This document shows, piece after piece, positions 8,268-16,467 of a stretch of 64,000 nt of DNA. Positions within the stretch are counted from its first letter, which is position 1; each line of letters starts with the position of its first letter. The stretch is taken from the NCBI GenBank assembly GCA_945861785.1, contig CAMAWD010000018.1:1-64000 (forward strand), written 5' to 3'. Both the position numbers and the translations under genes were made by a program. The notes under the pieces were generated by a model, which saw only the letters and a list, made by a program, of their open reading frames with translations, was not told the DNA's origin and did no database searches. Source of the stretch: Rhodoferax sp. OV413 (GTDB lineage: Bacteria > Pseudomonadota > Gammaproteobacteria > Burkholderiales > Burkholderiaceae_C).

Positions 8268-9605
8268 ATGAATGCAATCGTCAAGCCCGAGCCCTACGCC
8301 AACAAACTGAAGTCCACCCGTATTGCCGGCAAGATGGTCAATGAATACTGGGAAATGGTGTGGCGGGCCAAGGAAGAAGGCAAGTTGATCTGCTGGTACG
8401 AAGGTTCGGCCATCAACCCGTTTCTTGAGGCGGCCGACATTTGCTGGGTGCATGGCGAGGCCTACTCGGCGATGCTGGCGGCGCGGCACCAGGAGGGGCC
8501 CGCCCAGGCGGCGGCCGAGGCCCGTGGTTACATGAAGGAACTGTGTTCGTATGCACGCACCCACCTGGGCTGCGCCGTGTCCAACCAGCGCAACCGCAAC
8601 GACGCCGACACTGGCGTCAGCAATGCGCCCGACGACAACGACCTCGCTTCGAAGCTTCCTGCGCCAGACATGATCATCAGCGCCTACGCCTACTGCAGCA
8701 CAGGGCAGCAGTGGGATGAGATGACCTCGCGCCTGTTCGGCAAGAAGATCCCCATCTTCAACGTGTCGATTCCCTGGATCTGGGGCGCCAAGAAGGACTC
8801 CGGTTACCTCAGGGGCAAGGAATGGGACGAGACCTCCGCCTATGTGGCGCGCCAGCTCAACGACATGGTCAAGTTCATTGAAGAGCGCACCGGAAAGCCC
8901 TATCCCTGGGACCGCCTTCGCGAAATGATGGGTTATGTCAAACGCGCCTCCGAGTTGCGCCTGGAGGCGATGGACATGTGCATTGCAACGCCAGCACCGG
9001 CGAGTTTTTTCGATTGGGTCGTCAGCATCGCGCCGATCAACAACCTGCCGGTAGGGCCCCAGATCGTCGACTATTTCCAGACCGTGCGCGACGAAGTGGC
9101 GGCGCGGGTGGCGGCCGGGGAGGGGGCGATTCGCAAGGAGCGTTACCGGCTGTTCTTCGACGGCATCATGAACTGGACCAAGGTCGGCTGGCTGGCCGAG
9201 AAGTTTGCCAAATACGACGCCGCAGTCATCGCCGGTCGCTACACCCACATGGCGTTCTGGCAGGAACCCAAACTGATCAACCCCCAGGATCCCGTGTTGG
9301 GCATGGCGCAAAACTACCTGATTTGCCCTAACAACCACTCGGCGCCTATCCTGATCGACTTGATCATGGACCTGTGCAGCAAGTACGAAGTCGATGGCAT
9401 GGTGATTCACGCGTCCAGAACCTGCCGTGCCTTCACCAACCCGCAGTTCATGATTGCCGAGGCGGCGACCAAACGCCTGGGTATCCCGACCTCGATGTTC
9501 GAGGGCGATGTGACAGACGACTCCTTCTACAAGGACGAATTGGTCAACAGCCGTGTCGAGGCCATGCTGGAAGCCATCGACGCGCGCCGGCTCGTAATGG
9601 CTTGA
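8268..9605 (+). CDS. 2-Hydroxyacyl-CoA dehydratase / benzoyl-CoA reductase family, larger subunit
   Basis: This 445-residue protein is related to BcrB/HgdA-type subunits. It has the N-terminal Trp-Tyr-Glu-Gly-Ser-Ala-Ile-Asn-Pro segment, Cys93 and Cys102 around a Cys-Ser-x-x-Arg motif, and the C-terminal HASRTCRAFTNPQ with Cys386, all typical of iron-sulfur ligation in the family. The ATG at 8268 lies 13 bases after a GGAG. With the preceding gene it should form the catalytic heterodimer and accept electrons from the ATPase protein encoded next. The length agrees better with benzoyl-CoA reductase BcrB than with shorter dehydratase subunits, but the substrate is unknown. Confidence 0.85.
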   Translation: MNAIVKPEPYANKLKSTRIAGKMVNEYWEMVWRAKEEGKLICWYEGSAINPFLEAADICWVHGEAYSAMLAARHQEGPAQAAAEARGYMKELCSYARTHLGCAVSNQRNRNDADTGVSNAPDDNDLASKLPAPDMIISAYAYCSTGQQWDEMTSRLFGKKIPIFNVSIPWIWGAKKDSGYLRGKEWDETSAYVARQLNDMVKFIEERTGKPYPWDRLREMMGYVKRASELRLEAMDMCIATPAPASFFDWVVSIAPINNLPVGPQIVDYFQTVRDEVAARVAAGEGAIRKERYRLFFDGIMNWTKVGWLAEKFAKYDAAVIAGRYTHMAFWQEPKLINPQDPVLGMAQNYLICPNNHSAPILIDLIMDLCSKYEVDGMVIHASRTCRAFTNPQFMIAEAATKRLGIPTSMFEGDVTDDSFYKDELVNSRVEAMLEAIDARRLVMA

Positions 9606-9633
9606 ACCCGGTATTTGTTCCCAGGAGGTTCTG

Positions 9634-10590
9634 ATGAAACATTTTGTGATGGGCATCGATTTCGGATCGACGACTGCCAAGACAGTAATCCTCGACTTGC
9701 AGGGAAAAGTCGTGGCCTCCAACGTCGCGCACATGGGGGCCGTGAGCGGAGAGGGCGTGAAGTCGTCGATCGCAGGCGCACTGAAGGAGGCCGGCATCAC
9801 CCAGGAGGATGTCGGGCGAACGGTCAGCACAGGTTACGGCCGACGCATGCTCGACATCGCCGACAAGAACTACACCGAAATAACCTGCCATGCCCGTGGC
9901 GCAGTGGCAATGGTGCCCGATGCCCGGCTGGTTATCGACATCGGTGGTCAGGACAGCAAAGTCATCGCTGTGGACGCCAATGGTCTCGTCGCGCAGTTCG
10001 CCATGAACGACCGCTGTGCCGCAGGGACCGGCAAGTTCCTGGAAGTGCTGGCGCGTGCCATGCAGATCGAATTGCAGGACATGGGCAGCATCGCCCTTGA
10101 GGCCAAGGAAGAGCTCAAGATTTCCAGCATGTGCGCGACCTTTGCCGAGACCGAGGTGATCTCGTTGCTGGCCGAAGGGAACACAAAACCCAATGTGCTG
10201 GGTGCGGTGCATGCCGCCATCGCCAATCGCACCATGGGTTTGGTGGGGCGTGTGGGCAAGAAGGGCCCCGTGGTGATGACGGGGGGCGTCGCGAAGAATC
10301 CAGCTGCCGTACACCACATCCAGAAGGCGCTTGGCATGCCCATCTACCTGCCCAAGGCGCCACAGACAGCGGGCGCTCTGGGTGCCGCTCTGTTGGCGCT
10401 CGACGACTACCGGGCCGAGCACAAGGACGAAATCGCCCTTGCGCTCGACGGGCGGCTGGATCTGCAAATGGACGAGGCACAGCATTGCGTGCCCGGTTGC
10501 AAGGGGGTTCCGGCCGAGGCGGAGGTGGCCGCTGTGCCGATGCTGCCGGCGACCGGGTCCTTGTGGAAGCGCCTGCAGAGCCATATCTGA
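9634..10590 (+). CDS. HgdC/BcrD-type ATPase activator (ASKHA fold)
   Basis: This 318-residue protein is the ATP-driven electron donor for the two preceding subunits. The acetate/sugar kinase-Hsp70-actin fold motifs are clear: GIDFGST (7-13), IDIGGQDSK (about 101-109) and the late MTGGVAKN. Cys128 (NDRCAAGTG) and Cys167 (SSMCATFAE) are the two ligands per monomer for the [4Fe-4S] cluster shared across a dimer. It carries about 50 extra C-terminal residues with two cysteines (CVPGC). Benzoyl-CoA reductases use two different ATPase subunits; only one gene is here, so a homodimer as in HgdC is likely. Confidence 0.9.
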   Translation: MKHFVMGIDFGSTTAKTVILDLQGKVVASNVAHMGAVSGEGVKSSIAGALKEAGITQEDVGRTVSTGYGRRMLDIADKNYTEITCHARGAVAMVPDARLVIDIGGQDSKVIAVDANGLVAQFAMNDRCAAGTGKFLEVLARAMQIELQDMGSIALEAKEELKISSMCATFAETEVISLLAEGNTKPNVLGAVHAAIANRTMGLVGRVGKKGPVVMTGGVAKNPAAVHHIQKALGMPIYLPKAPQTAGALGAALLALDDYRAEHKDEIALALDGRLDLQMDEAQHCVPGCKGVPAEAEVAAVPMLPATGSLWKRLQSHI

Positions 10591-10645
10591 CAGTGCCCCC
10601 TGCTGGCCGGGTCAACAACCCGGTGAAACGTGATCGGAGTTGTCG

Positions 10646-10861
10646 ATGGAGAGGTTTCCTGCCCTGTCAATGATTCTGCGCCATGGGCGCGTATTCGCTG
10701 CCTTGGGCGCCGTTGGCGTGACGGCCATGCTGTTGCTGCTGATGTACCCCACCCTGGGCCGCTATTCGCTGGTTGCGATCCCGGTGCTGTTTCCATTCGG
10801 GTACGTGCTCGTCAAGAGTTATGTCGAGATGGTCCAGATCGTCACCGAGATGGTGCACTGA
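10646..10861 (+). CDS. Small protein with two membrane helices, unknown function
   Basis: A 71-residue protein begins at the ATG at 10646 with GGAG six bases upstream. It has a short basic N-terminus, one hydrophobic helix (about residues 17-36), a turn with Thr-Leu-Gly-Arg-Tyr, and a second helix (about 43-58), then an acidic tail. I do not recognise a family. It lies between the ATPase activator and the zinc dehydrogenase, 55 and 42 bases from them, so it is probably co-transcribed. It might tether the reductase complex or its electron donor to the membrane, but this is a guess. Confidence 0.65.
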   Translation: MERFPALSMILRHGRVFAALGAVGVTAMLLLLMYPTLGRYSLVAIPVLFPFGYVLVKSYVEMVQIVTEMVH

Positions 10862-10903
10862 CGGCAACACCGCGCCGCGCTTTCGGGCAAGACGGAGAGA
10901 AAC

Positions 10904-11992
10904 ATGGATGTACTGGCCGCATTCGCGCGCGCGCAAAACACGCCGATTGCCATCGACACGTTTCAGCTCGATGGTGTGCGCGATCGTGAGGTGCTGATCG
11001 AGATGAAAGCGGCCGGCTTGTGCCGTTCCGACATGTCCTTCTTCGACGGTTCGCGGGATTGGTCCGACTACCCCTTGGTGCTGGGCCACGAAGGTGCCGG
11101 CGTGGTGCTCGAATGCGGCCCCGGGGTTACCCACGTGCAACCGGGCGACCACGTCATTCCGGTGGGCATCCCGGAGTGCGGTGTGTGCCCTGCATGTCGC
11201 AGCGTTAAAACCAACCTTTGCGACCAGTACTTCAAGCCTACCAGCCGCCGCCCGTTTCGGCTGCACGGCAATCCTGCGCGAGCATTTTGCGAACTGGGCA
11301 CGTTCTCGCAGCGTATCGTGGTGCGTGACATCCAGGTCACGAAGATCTCCCCGCTGGCACCGATGGACATCGTGTGCTGTCTCGGCTGCGCCGGTGCCAC
11401 TGGCCTCGGCGCGGTCCTGTTCACGGCGCGCATGGAGGCCGGTACGTCTGCAGTGGTCTTTGGCCTGGGCGGTATTGGCCTCAATGTGGTGGAAGGTGCC
11501 CGCATTGCGGGCGCCAGCATGATCATCGGCGTGGATTCAAATCCCGCCAAGGAACCCTTCGCACGGGTGGCAGGGGTGACGCATTTCCTGGACGCGTCAA
11601 AACCGGGCATCGACATTCTGGGTTCGATTCGCGAGTTGACCGGTGGTGGCGCGGACTATGCATTCGAATGTGTCGGGCAAGCCGACATCCTGCGCCAGGC
11701 CGTCGAATGCACACGCATCGGCTGGGGCACCACGGTCATGCTGGGTGTATTGCCGGGCGCGCAGGAATTGGCTTTGCGACCACGCGCGATCCAGGAGGGG
11801 CGGCGTCTGATGGGCTCCTATCTGGGGAACGTCAAGACGCGCACCGAACTGCCGCAATTGGTGGACATGTACCTCGACGGTCGCCTGCACCTTGATAACC
11901 TGATCTCGCACCGCATTCGCCTGGACCAGATCGGCGAGGGGTTTGATCTGCTCGCCTCTGGCGCAGCGCGGCGGGTGGTCATCGACTTCTAG
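10904..11992 (+). CDS. Zinc-dependent alcohol dehydrogenase (class III ADH-like)
   Basis: This 362-residue medium-chain dehydrogenase has both zinc sites: catalytic Cys40 and His62-Glu63 (GHEGAG), and structural Cys92, Cys95, Cys98 and Cys106. The nucleotide-binding VVFGLGGIGLNV segment and the LGCAGATGLGA signature place it near formaldehyde/class III dehydrogenases. It should oxidise a hydroxyl to a ketone with NAD(P). GGAGAGAAAC precedes the ATG. As the last gene of the reductase operon it may oxidise the hydroxyacyl-CoA made by hydration of the reduced ring, in the way 6-hydroxycyclohexene-carbonyl-CoA dehydrogenase does in benzoyl-CoA pathways; this analogy is inference. Confidence 0.87.
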   Translation: MDVLAAFARAQNTPIAIDTFQLDGVRDREVLIEMKAAGLCRSDMSFFDGSRDWSDYPLVLGHEGAGVVLECGPGVTHVQPGDHVIPVGIPECGVCPACRSVKTNLCDQYFKPTSRRPFRLHGNPARAFCELGTFSQRIVVRDIQVTKISPLAPMDIVCCLGCAGATGLGAVLFTARMEAGTSAVVFGLGGIGLNVVEGARIAGASMIIGVDSNPAKEPFARVAGVTHFLDASKPGIDILGSIRELTGGGADYAFECVGQADILRQAVECTRIGWGTTVMLGVLPGAQELALRPRAIQEGRRLMGSYLGNVKTRTELPQLVDMYLDGRLHLDNLISHRIRLDQIGEGFDLLASGAARRVVIDF

Positions 11993-12071
11993 TTCGCTCG
12001 CGGGCACCAGGCAACCAGTTCGGGGCCCGGGCGCGATGGCAGTGCCACGGCTTGCAGGAGACGGCCCGGGC

Positions 12072-12194
12072 TCAGGCGGGCCGCTTGCGGACCATTGACG
12101 GGTATTGCCCTTGCAATACGACTTCGTCGCGCTGGTTCAGCAGTCCAAGCTCCTCGAACCACATGCCTCGCACCGGATGCCGGATTGCTCGCAC
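12072..12194 (-). pseudogene. Deletion remnant of a MaoC-like hydratase
   Basis: A short minus-strand frame starts at GTG 12194 behind a GGAGA and ends at TGA 12072-12074. It reads Met-Trp-Phe-Glu-Glu-Leu, the start typical of MaoC hydratases (compare the intact gene at 21405-21860). It then jumps directly to Leu-Asn-Gln-Arg-Asp-Glu-Val-Val-Leu, the last strand of the same fold, and a basic tail. About 100 codons between these are missing, yet the frame is kept. I infer an in-frame internal deletion; the piece is too short to fold as a hot-dog domain. Confidence 0.45.
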
Positions 12195-12348
12195 ATGCTC
12201 TCGTATCTCCTTCGTTGAGCCACTCGTGCAGCGAATTCCGATTCACGCCGACAGTGCGCTACGCCATCCTTCAAGCGCGAAATTGGTGTTGGCAAGCCGT
12301 GCCACTGACCCAATCAAAACACCCCGCGCACGTCCGACATCGGCAATA

Positions 12349-12362
12349 ATATACTGGTGTAC
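12349..12362. promoter_or_regulatory. GTAT-N6-ATAY-type palindrome (one mismatch)
   Basis: ATATACTGGTGTAC reads on the minus strand as GTAC-N6-ATAT, one base from the recurring motif seen before several other operons. It lies 67 bases before the acyl-CoA dehydrogenase start, in an AT-rich promoter-like stretch. Confidence 0.35.
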
Positions 12363-12428
12363 TGTATTTAGTGCTTATCAATTTTCGGTGTCAATCCTGT
12401 AGGCGCCGGCCATCTAGGAGTTTGCGCG

Positions 12429-13688
12429 ATGGACTTTCACCTGCCGGCGGAGATCACGGCCAAGTTGGCCGAACTCGACGCCTTCATCGACGCCGAGATC
12501 AAGCCGCTGGAACGTGACAACATGCAGTATTTCGACCATCGACGCGAGCATGCGCGGACCGACTGGGACAACGACGGCCGCCCACGTGATTCCTGGCGTG
12601 CGTTGATCACCGAAATGGAGCGCCGCGCGGACCGCGCCGGCCATCTGCGTTATGGCCTGCCGGTGAGTTGCGGCGGATCGGCAGGCTCCAACCTGGCCGT
12701 CGCTGCCATCCGCGAACACCTGGCGGCCAAGGGCCTGGGCCTGCACAACGACCTGCAGGACGAGTCGTCCATCGTTGGCAATTTTCCCATCGTGCCGGTG
12801 CTCGAGGCCTACGGCACGCCGGAGCAGAAGAAATACATCGAAGGCATCATCACCGGTGACATGCACCTGGCTTTCGCGTTGACCGAACCCGGCCATGGCA
12901 GCGATGCCACCTGGCTCGACACCACCGCCCGGCGCGATGGCGACCACTGGGTCATCAACGGCATGAAGCGCTGGAACAGCCAGGTCGGCCGGGCCCACGG
13001 CAACCTGGTCTTTGCGCGAACGTCGGGCAAGCCGGGCGATGCCAACGGCATCACCGCCTTCATCGTTCCGACCGCTGCGCCGGGGCACAACATCCTGTAC
13101 AACCACTGGACGTTCAACATGCCGAGCGACCATGCCGAGGTCGAACTGAAGGACGTGCGCCTGCCCGATGGCGCCATCCTCTACAAGGAAGGGCAGGGCC
13201 TGATGGTGGCCCAGCGGTTCGTCCATGAGAACCGCATCCGCCAGGCTGCCGCCAGCGCTGGCGCCGCCCGTTACTGCATCACTGAGGCGGCGAAATATGC
13301 GCGCTCGCGCATCGCCTTCGGTGAACCCCTGTCCAAGATGCAGGCGATCCAGTTCCCGCTGGTCGAGTTGTATGCCGAGTGCGAGATGGTGCGCAATTTC
13401 ATCTTCAAGACCGCCTGGCAGATGGACCGCCAAGATGCGCTCGAAATCAGCGACATGGTCTCGATTTGCAACTTCCGGGCCAACCGGCTGTGCTGTGAAG
13501 CCGCAGACCGGGCGATGCAGACCCATGGCGGCATGGGCTACAGCCGGGCCTTGCCGTTCGAGCACATTTACCGCCACCACCGGCGTTACCGGATCACCGA
13601 AGGTTCGGAAGAAGTCCAGATGCGCCGCGTGGCCCAGTACCTGTTCGGCTTCGGCGGCAAGAAGGCGCCGTCCGGCACACACGCATGA
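12429..13688 (+). CDS. Acyl-CoA dehydrogenase (ACAD10/11-like)
   Basis: This 419-residue flavoprotein has all three acyl-CoA dehydrogenase domains: helical N-domain, central beta-domain (FALTEPGHGSDA, then Trp-Asn-Ser) and a C-terminal helical domain with MQTHGGMGYS and YRITEGSEEVQ. It is directly followed by an APH-type kinase gene. In mammalian ACAD10/11 and bacterial LvaA/LvaC, a kinase phosphorylates a 4-hydroxyacyl-CoA and the dehydrogenase-like partner removes the phosphate to shift the hydroxyl to C3. Simple alpha,beta-dehydrogenation is the alternative. The ATG has an AGGAG about ten bases upstream. Confidence 0.9.
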   Translation: MDFHLPAEITAKLAELDAFIDAEIKPLERDNMQYFDHRREHARTDWDNDGRPRDSWRALITEMERRADRAGHLRYGLPVSCGGSAGSNLAVAAIREHLAAKGLGLHNDLQDESSIVGNFPIVPVLEAYGTPEQKKYIEGIITGDMHLAFALTEPGHGSDATWLDTTARRDGDHWVINGMKRWNSQVGRAHGNLVFARTSGKPGDANGITAFIVPTAAPGHNILYNHWTFNMPSDHAEVELKDVRLPDGAILYKEGQGLMVAQRFVHENRIRQAAASAGAARYCITEAAKYARSRIAFGEPLSKMQAIQFPLVELYAECEMVRNFIFKTAWQMDRQDALEISDMVSICNFRANRLCCEAADRAMQTHGGMGYSRALPFEHIYRHHRRYRITEGSEEVQMRRVAQYLFGFGGKKAPSGTHA

Positions 13689-13749
13689 GCGCCGCTGGGC
13701 CGCTCCCAAGGCGCGCAGCCCCGAAGTCCGCAAGACGGAGGGTAGTCCA

Positions 13750-14811
13750 GTGACTGCGCAGGCCGGCGCCGTGGTTGGCGAGCGCATGCTGGATGTCGAT
13801 CCCGCGCGTCTCGAAGACTACCTGCGCACGCTCTACGGCCCGGCCGACGGCCCATTACAACTGCAGCGTACCGCAGGCGGTATGTCCAACCCGACCTATT
13901 TTGTGCAACGTGGTTCCTGGCAAGCGGTGCTGCGCAAGCAGCCGAGCGGGGAGGTGTTGCCGTCCGCGCATGCCATCGACCGTGAGTTCCGGGTCATCAG
14001 CGCGCTGCGGGGCACCAATGTACCGGTGCCACACCCGATGCATTACTGCACCGACCGCGAGGTGCTCGGCACACCGTTCTACCTGATGGAGCAGTTGCAT
14101 GGGCGGGTGTTCTCGGACTACGCGACGCCGGGCCTGCAGCCCGATGAGCGCCGTGCCCTGTTCGATGCCATGGCGGGGACGATGGCGGCGGTGCACCGCC
14201 TCGATGTTGACGCGCTCGGCTTGTCCGACTATGGCCGGCCAGGCAACTACTTCGCGCGCCAGCTCAAGCGCTGGTCGGACCAATGGGCGACGTTTCGCCG
14301 GGGCGACGACGACAACCCGGCGCTCGACCGCATTGTGGTCTGGCTGAGGGAACGCGTGCCGCAGAGCGAACTGCTGACCTTGTGCCATGGTGATTTTCGC
14401 ATCGGCAACCTGATGTTCCATGCCACCGAACCGCGGGTCATCGGTGTGCTCGACTGGGAACTGTCGACGCTCGGGCATCCCCTGGTCGACGTGGCATTCA
14501 ACTGCCAGGCCTGGTGCATGTCCCCGGATGAAAATGGCGGCGTGCTGGGCCTGCCGCTCGAAGAATTGGGCATTCCGCAGGAGGATGTGTATCTTGAACG
14601 GTACTATGCCCTGGCTGGCTCGCGCGAACGCATCACCACCTTCCACAAGGTGTTTGCCATGTTCCGTGCTGCGGTGGGCAGTGCGGGTGTGGCCCGCCGG
14701 GGCGAGGCCGGCAATGGATTCCTGCCCGATGCGGCGCGTGTCGGGCGCAGGCTCTCACAGGCCTACGCGGCTCGGGGCCTGGGCCTGATCACGGACCAGA
14801 GCCATGCCTGA
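13750..14811 (+). CDS. APH-family phosphotransferase (putative hydroxyacyl-CoA kinase)
   Basis: This 353-residue kinase-like protein carries the Brenner motif HGDFRIGN (213-220) with the catalytic Asp, and DWE (235-237) for metal binding. The N-lobe has a glycine turn (GGMSNPTY) and a lysine in Leu-Arg-Lys. The GTG at 13750 is strongly supported by GGAGGG seven bases upstream. The gene follows the ACAD10/11-like dehydrogenase by 61 bases and overlaps the next crotonase gene by 8 bases. By analogy with LvaA and ACAD10/11 it probably phosphorylates a hydroxyacyl-CoA rather than an antibiotic; this is inferred from the pairing. Confidence 0.87.
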   Translation: MTAQAGAVVGERMLDVDPARLEDYLRTLYGPADGPLQLQRTAGGMSNPTYFVQRGSWQAVLRKQPSGEVLPSAHAIDREFRVISALRGTNVPVPHPMHYCTDREVLGTPFYLMEQLHGRVFSDYATPGLQPDERRALFDAMAGTMAAVHRLDVDALGLSDYGRPGNYFARQLKRWSDQWATFRRGDDDNPALDRIVVWLRERVPQSELLTLCHGDFRIGNLMFHATEPRVIGVLDWELSTLGHPLVDVAFNCQAWCMSPDENGGVLGLPLEELGIPQEDVYLERYYALAGSRERITTFHKVFAMFRAAVGSAGVARRGEAGNGFLPDAARVGRRLSQAYAARGLGLITDQSHA

Positions 14812-15604
14812 CCTGACGCTGCAAACGCTCGAGAAGGGAATTGCCGTGTTGCGGATGAACCGCCCGGCGCGCCTGAATGCATTGACCGACGACGCGGTGA
14901 GCGAGTTCACGCAGATGCTGGAGCGGCTCGCCACCGACGCGAGCTTGCGCGTGTTGATCCTGACCGGTGAAGGCCGCGGGTTTTGTGCGGGCTTCGACCT
15001 GACCCTGGCCGACCAGGCCCCTCTGACAGCTGAGCTTGGGGAAGTCGGGGCCTGGGCCGCGCGCCAGGAAGCCTTTGCCAGCATCGTGACACGCCTGCGC
15101 GCGTTGCGCGCCCCCGTCATTGCCGCGGTGAACGGGCCTGCCACTGGCGCGGGTCTGGGGCTGGTCCTGGCCTGCGATATCCGGATTGCGGCGCCTTCGG
15201 CCGTCTTCAACGCGGCCTTCGTGAAGGTGGGCATGAGCAGTTGCGACATCGGTGTGAGCTGGCTGCTGCCACGGTGTATCGGCATGAGCCGGGCCTTCGA
15301 GATCATGCTGACCGGGCGCATGGTGGGAGCAATCGAGGCCGAGCGGATCGGCCTGGTATCGTCGCTGGCACCGTCAGACGAAGGGCTTCTGGATTGCGCC
15401 ATCGCCACCGCCCGTTCCATCGCCGACTGTTCCGCCCTGGGCGTGTGGATGACCAAACGTGGCGCGTGGGCCAACCTCGAGGCCGCCAGCCTGCAGGCCG
15501 CCATCGAACTCGAAAATCGCACCCAGATCATGGTGCGTGGAACGGGTGATCTGGCCCGTGCCGCCGCAGCGTTGACCGCGCGCAAACGCCCTGATCCACA
15601 CTGA
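14804..15604 (+). CDS. Enoyl-CoA hydratase/isomerase family
   Basis: This 266-residue crotonase-fold protein has the oxyanion-hole elements CAGFDL (near residue 66) and Gly-Pro-Ala-Thr-Gly-Ala-Gly-Leu-Gly. The usual second catalytic acid region reads Val-Gly-Met-Ser-Ser-Cys-Asp-Ile-Gly, as in one hydratase subgroup. It acts on a 2-enoyl-CoA in beta-oxidation. It overlaps the end of the kinase gene by 8 bases, so the two are translationally coupled. Confidence 0.9.
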   Translation: MPDLTLQTLEKGIAVLRMNRPARLNALTDDAVSEFTQMLERLATDASLRVLILTGEGRGFCAGFDLTLADQAPLTAELGEVGAWAARQEAFASIVTRLRALRAPVIAAVNGPATGAGLGLVLACDIRIAAPSAVFNAAFVKVGMSSCDIGVSWLLPRCIGMSRAFEIMLTGRMVGAIEAERIGLVSSLAPSDEGLLDCAIATARSIADCSALGVWMTKRGAWANLEAASLQAAIELENRTQIMVRGTGDLARAAAALTARKRPDPH

Positions 15605-15665
15605 ACCCACGGCACACAAGGCACACACATTCGGTCTTCCACGTTGCCCCATTTGAATACCAACC

Positions 15666-16442
15666 ATGACACCCGCGTTTGAAACCATCCTCGTCGAGCA
15701 GTGCGCGGAAGGTTTTGCGACGCTGGTGTTCAACCGTCCCGAGAAACTCAACACGCTGTCGATTCGTTTGCGCCAGGAACTGGCCGCCGCCGTCGACATG
15801 CTGGAGGCCGACCCGCTGACAAGGGTGCTGATCCTGTCCGGTGCCGGGCGCGCGTTCACAGCCGGCCTCGATCTGGACGAATGGTCCGGCCCGGGTGTGG
15901 TGTCGGCTGCAGCCTATGAGTGGGACGCGGTCCAGGCGCTGTCGCGCTTCAGCGGTCCGGTGATCGGTGCGATCAACGGGCTGGCGATCACCGGGGGCCT
16001 CGAAATCGCCTTGGCCTGCGACGTCCTGCTGGCGTCGAGCGCGGCCCGGTTCGCAGATACCCATGTGCGCGTCGGCTTGTTGCCCGGGTGGGGCGGCTCA
16101 GTGCGCATGGCGCGCAGGGTGGGCCTGCATCGCGCCAAGGAGCTGGCATTGACCGGGCGTTTCTTCAGTGCAGCCGAGGCGGTGTCCTGGGGTCTCGTGA
16201 ACCAGGTGTATGCTCCGGACGACCTGATGCCCGGGGCCAGGGACATGGCGCGGCAGATGCTGCTCGGCGTGCCCGAGACCCTGGTCGCCTACAAACAGCT
16301 GCTGGACAACGAAGCCGCGGCAAGTTTTGGCCAGGCGCTGCTTCTCGAGCGGAACGCCTCGATGGCCAACAACATACCGGTCGCCAGGTCGTTGATCGAT
16401 GCGCGACTGCAAAGCCTGCGCCGGCCCGGCGCTGAATCATGA
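15666..16442 (+). CDS. Enoyl-CoA hydratase family
   Basis: This 258-residue crotonase has FTAGLDLDEW as the first oxyanion element and the GLAITGGLEIALACD helix as the second. The ADTHVRVGLLPGWGGS segment is typical of hydratases of the EchA type. It is the second of two adjacent crotonases with only moderate similarity, so they likely act at different steps. It lies 61 bases after the first and 25 before the molybdopterin enzyme. Confidence 0.9.
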   Translation: MTPAFETILVEQCAEGFATLVFNRPEKLNTLSIRLRQELAAAVDMLEADPLTRVLILSGAGRAFTAGLDLDEWSGPGVVSAAAYEWDAVQALSRFSGPVIGAINGLAITGGLEIALACDVLLASSAARFADTHVRVGLLPGWGGSVRMARRVGLHRAKELALTGRFFSAAEAVSWGLVNQVYAPDDLMPGARDMARQMLLGVPETLVAYKQLLDNEAAASFGQALLLERNASMANNIPVARSLIDARLQSLRRPGAES

Positions 16443-16467
16443 AACCCAAGCAAAGTGAGGAAAACAC

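Larger units (their letters stand above)
11993..12428. other. 436-base gap with a MaoC remnant and a promoter
   Basis: No intact gene is seen. The left half holds a 40-codon minus-strand remnant that combines the beginning and the end of a MaoC-type hydratase. The right 100 bases turn AT-rich and contain the ATAT/GTAC palindrome at 12349-12362, likely the promoter region for the acyl-CoA dehydrogenase gene. Confidence 0.6.

Noticed and set aside
8220-9830. Long minus-strand open frame (536 codons) opposite the reductase subunit
   Set aside because: It mirrors the codon bias of the plus-strand gene, has no recognisable domain, and spans a gene boundary.
12052-12402. Plus-strand 116-codon frame in the gap before the acyl-CoA dehydrogenase
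   Set aside because: Serine/arginine-rich translation without ribosome site; it overlaps the MaoC remnant on the other strand, which explains the sequence better.
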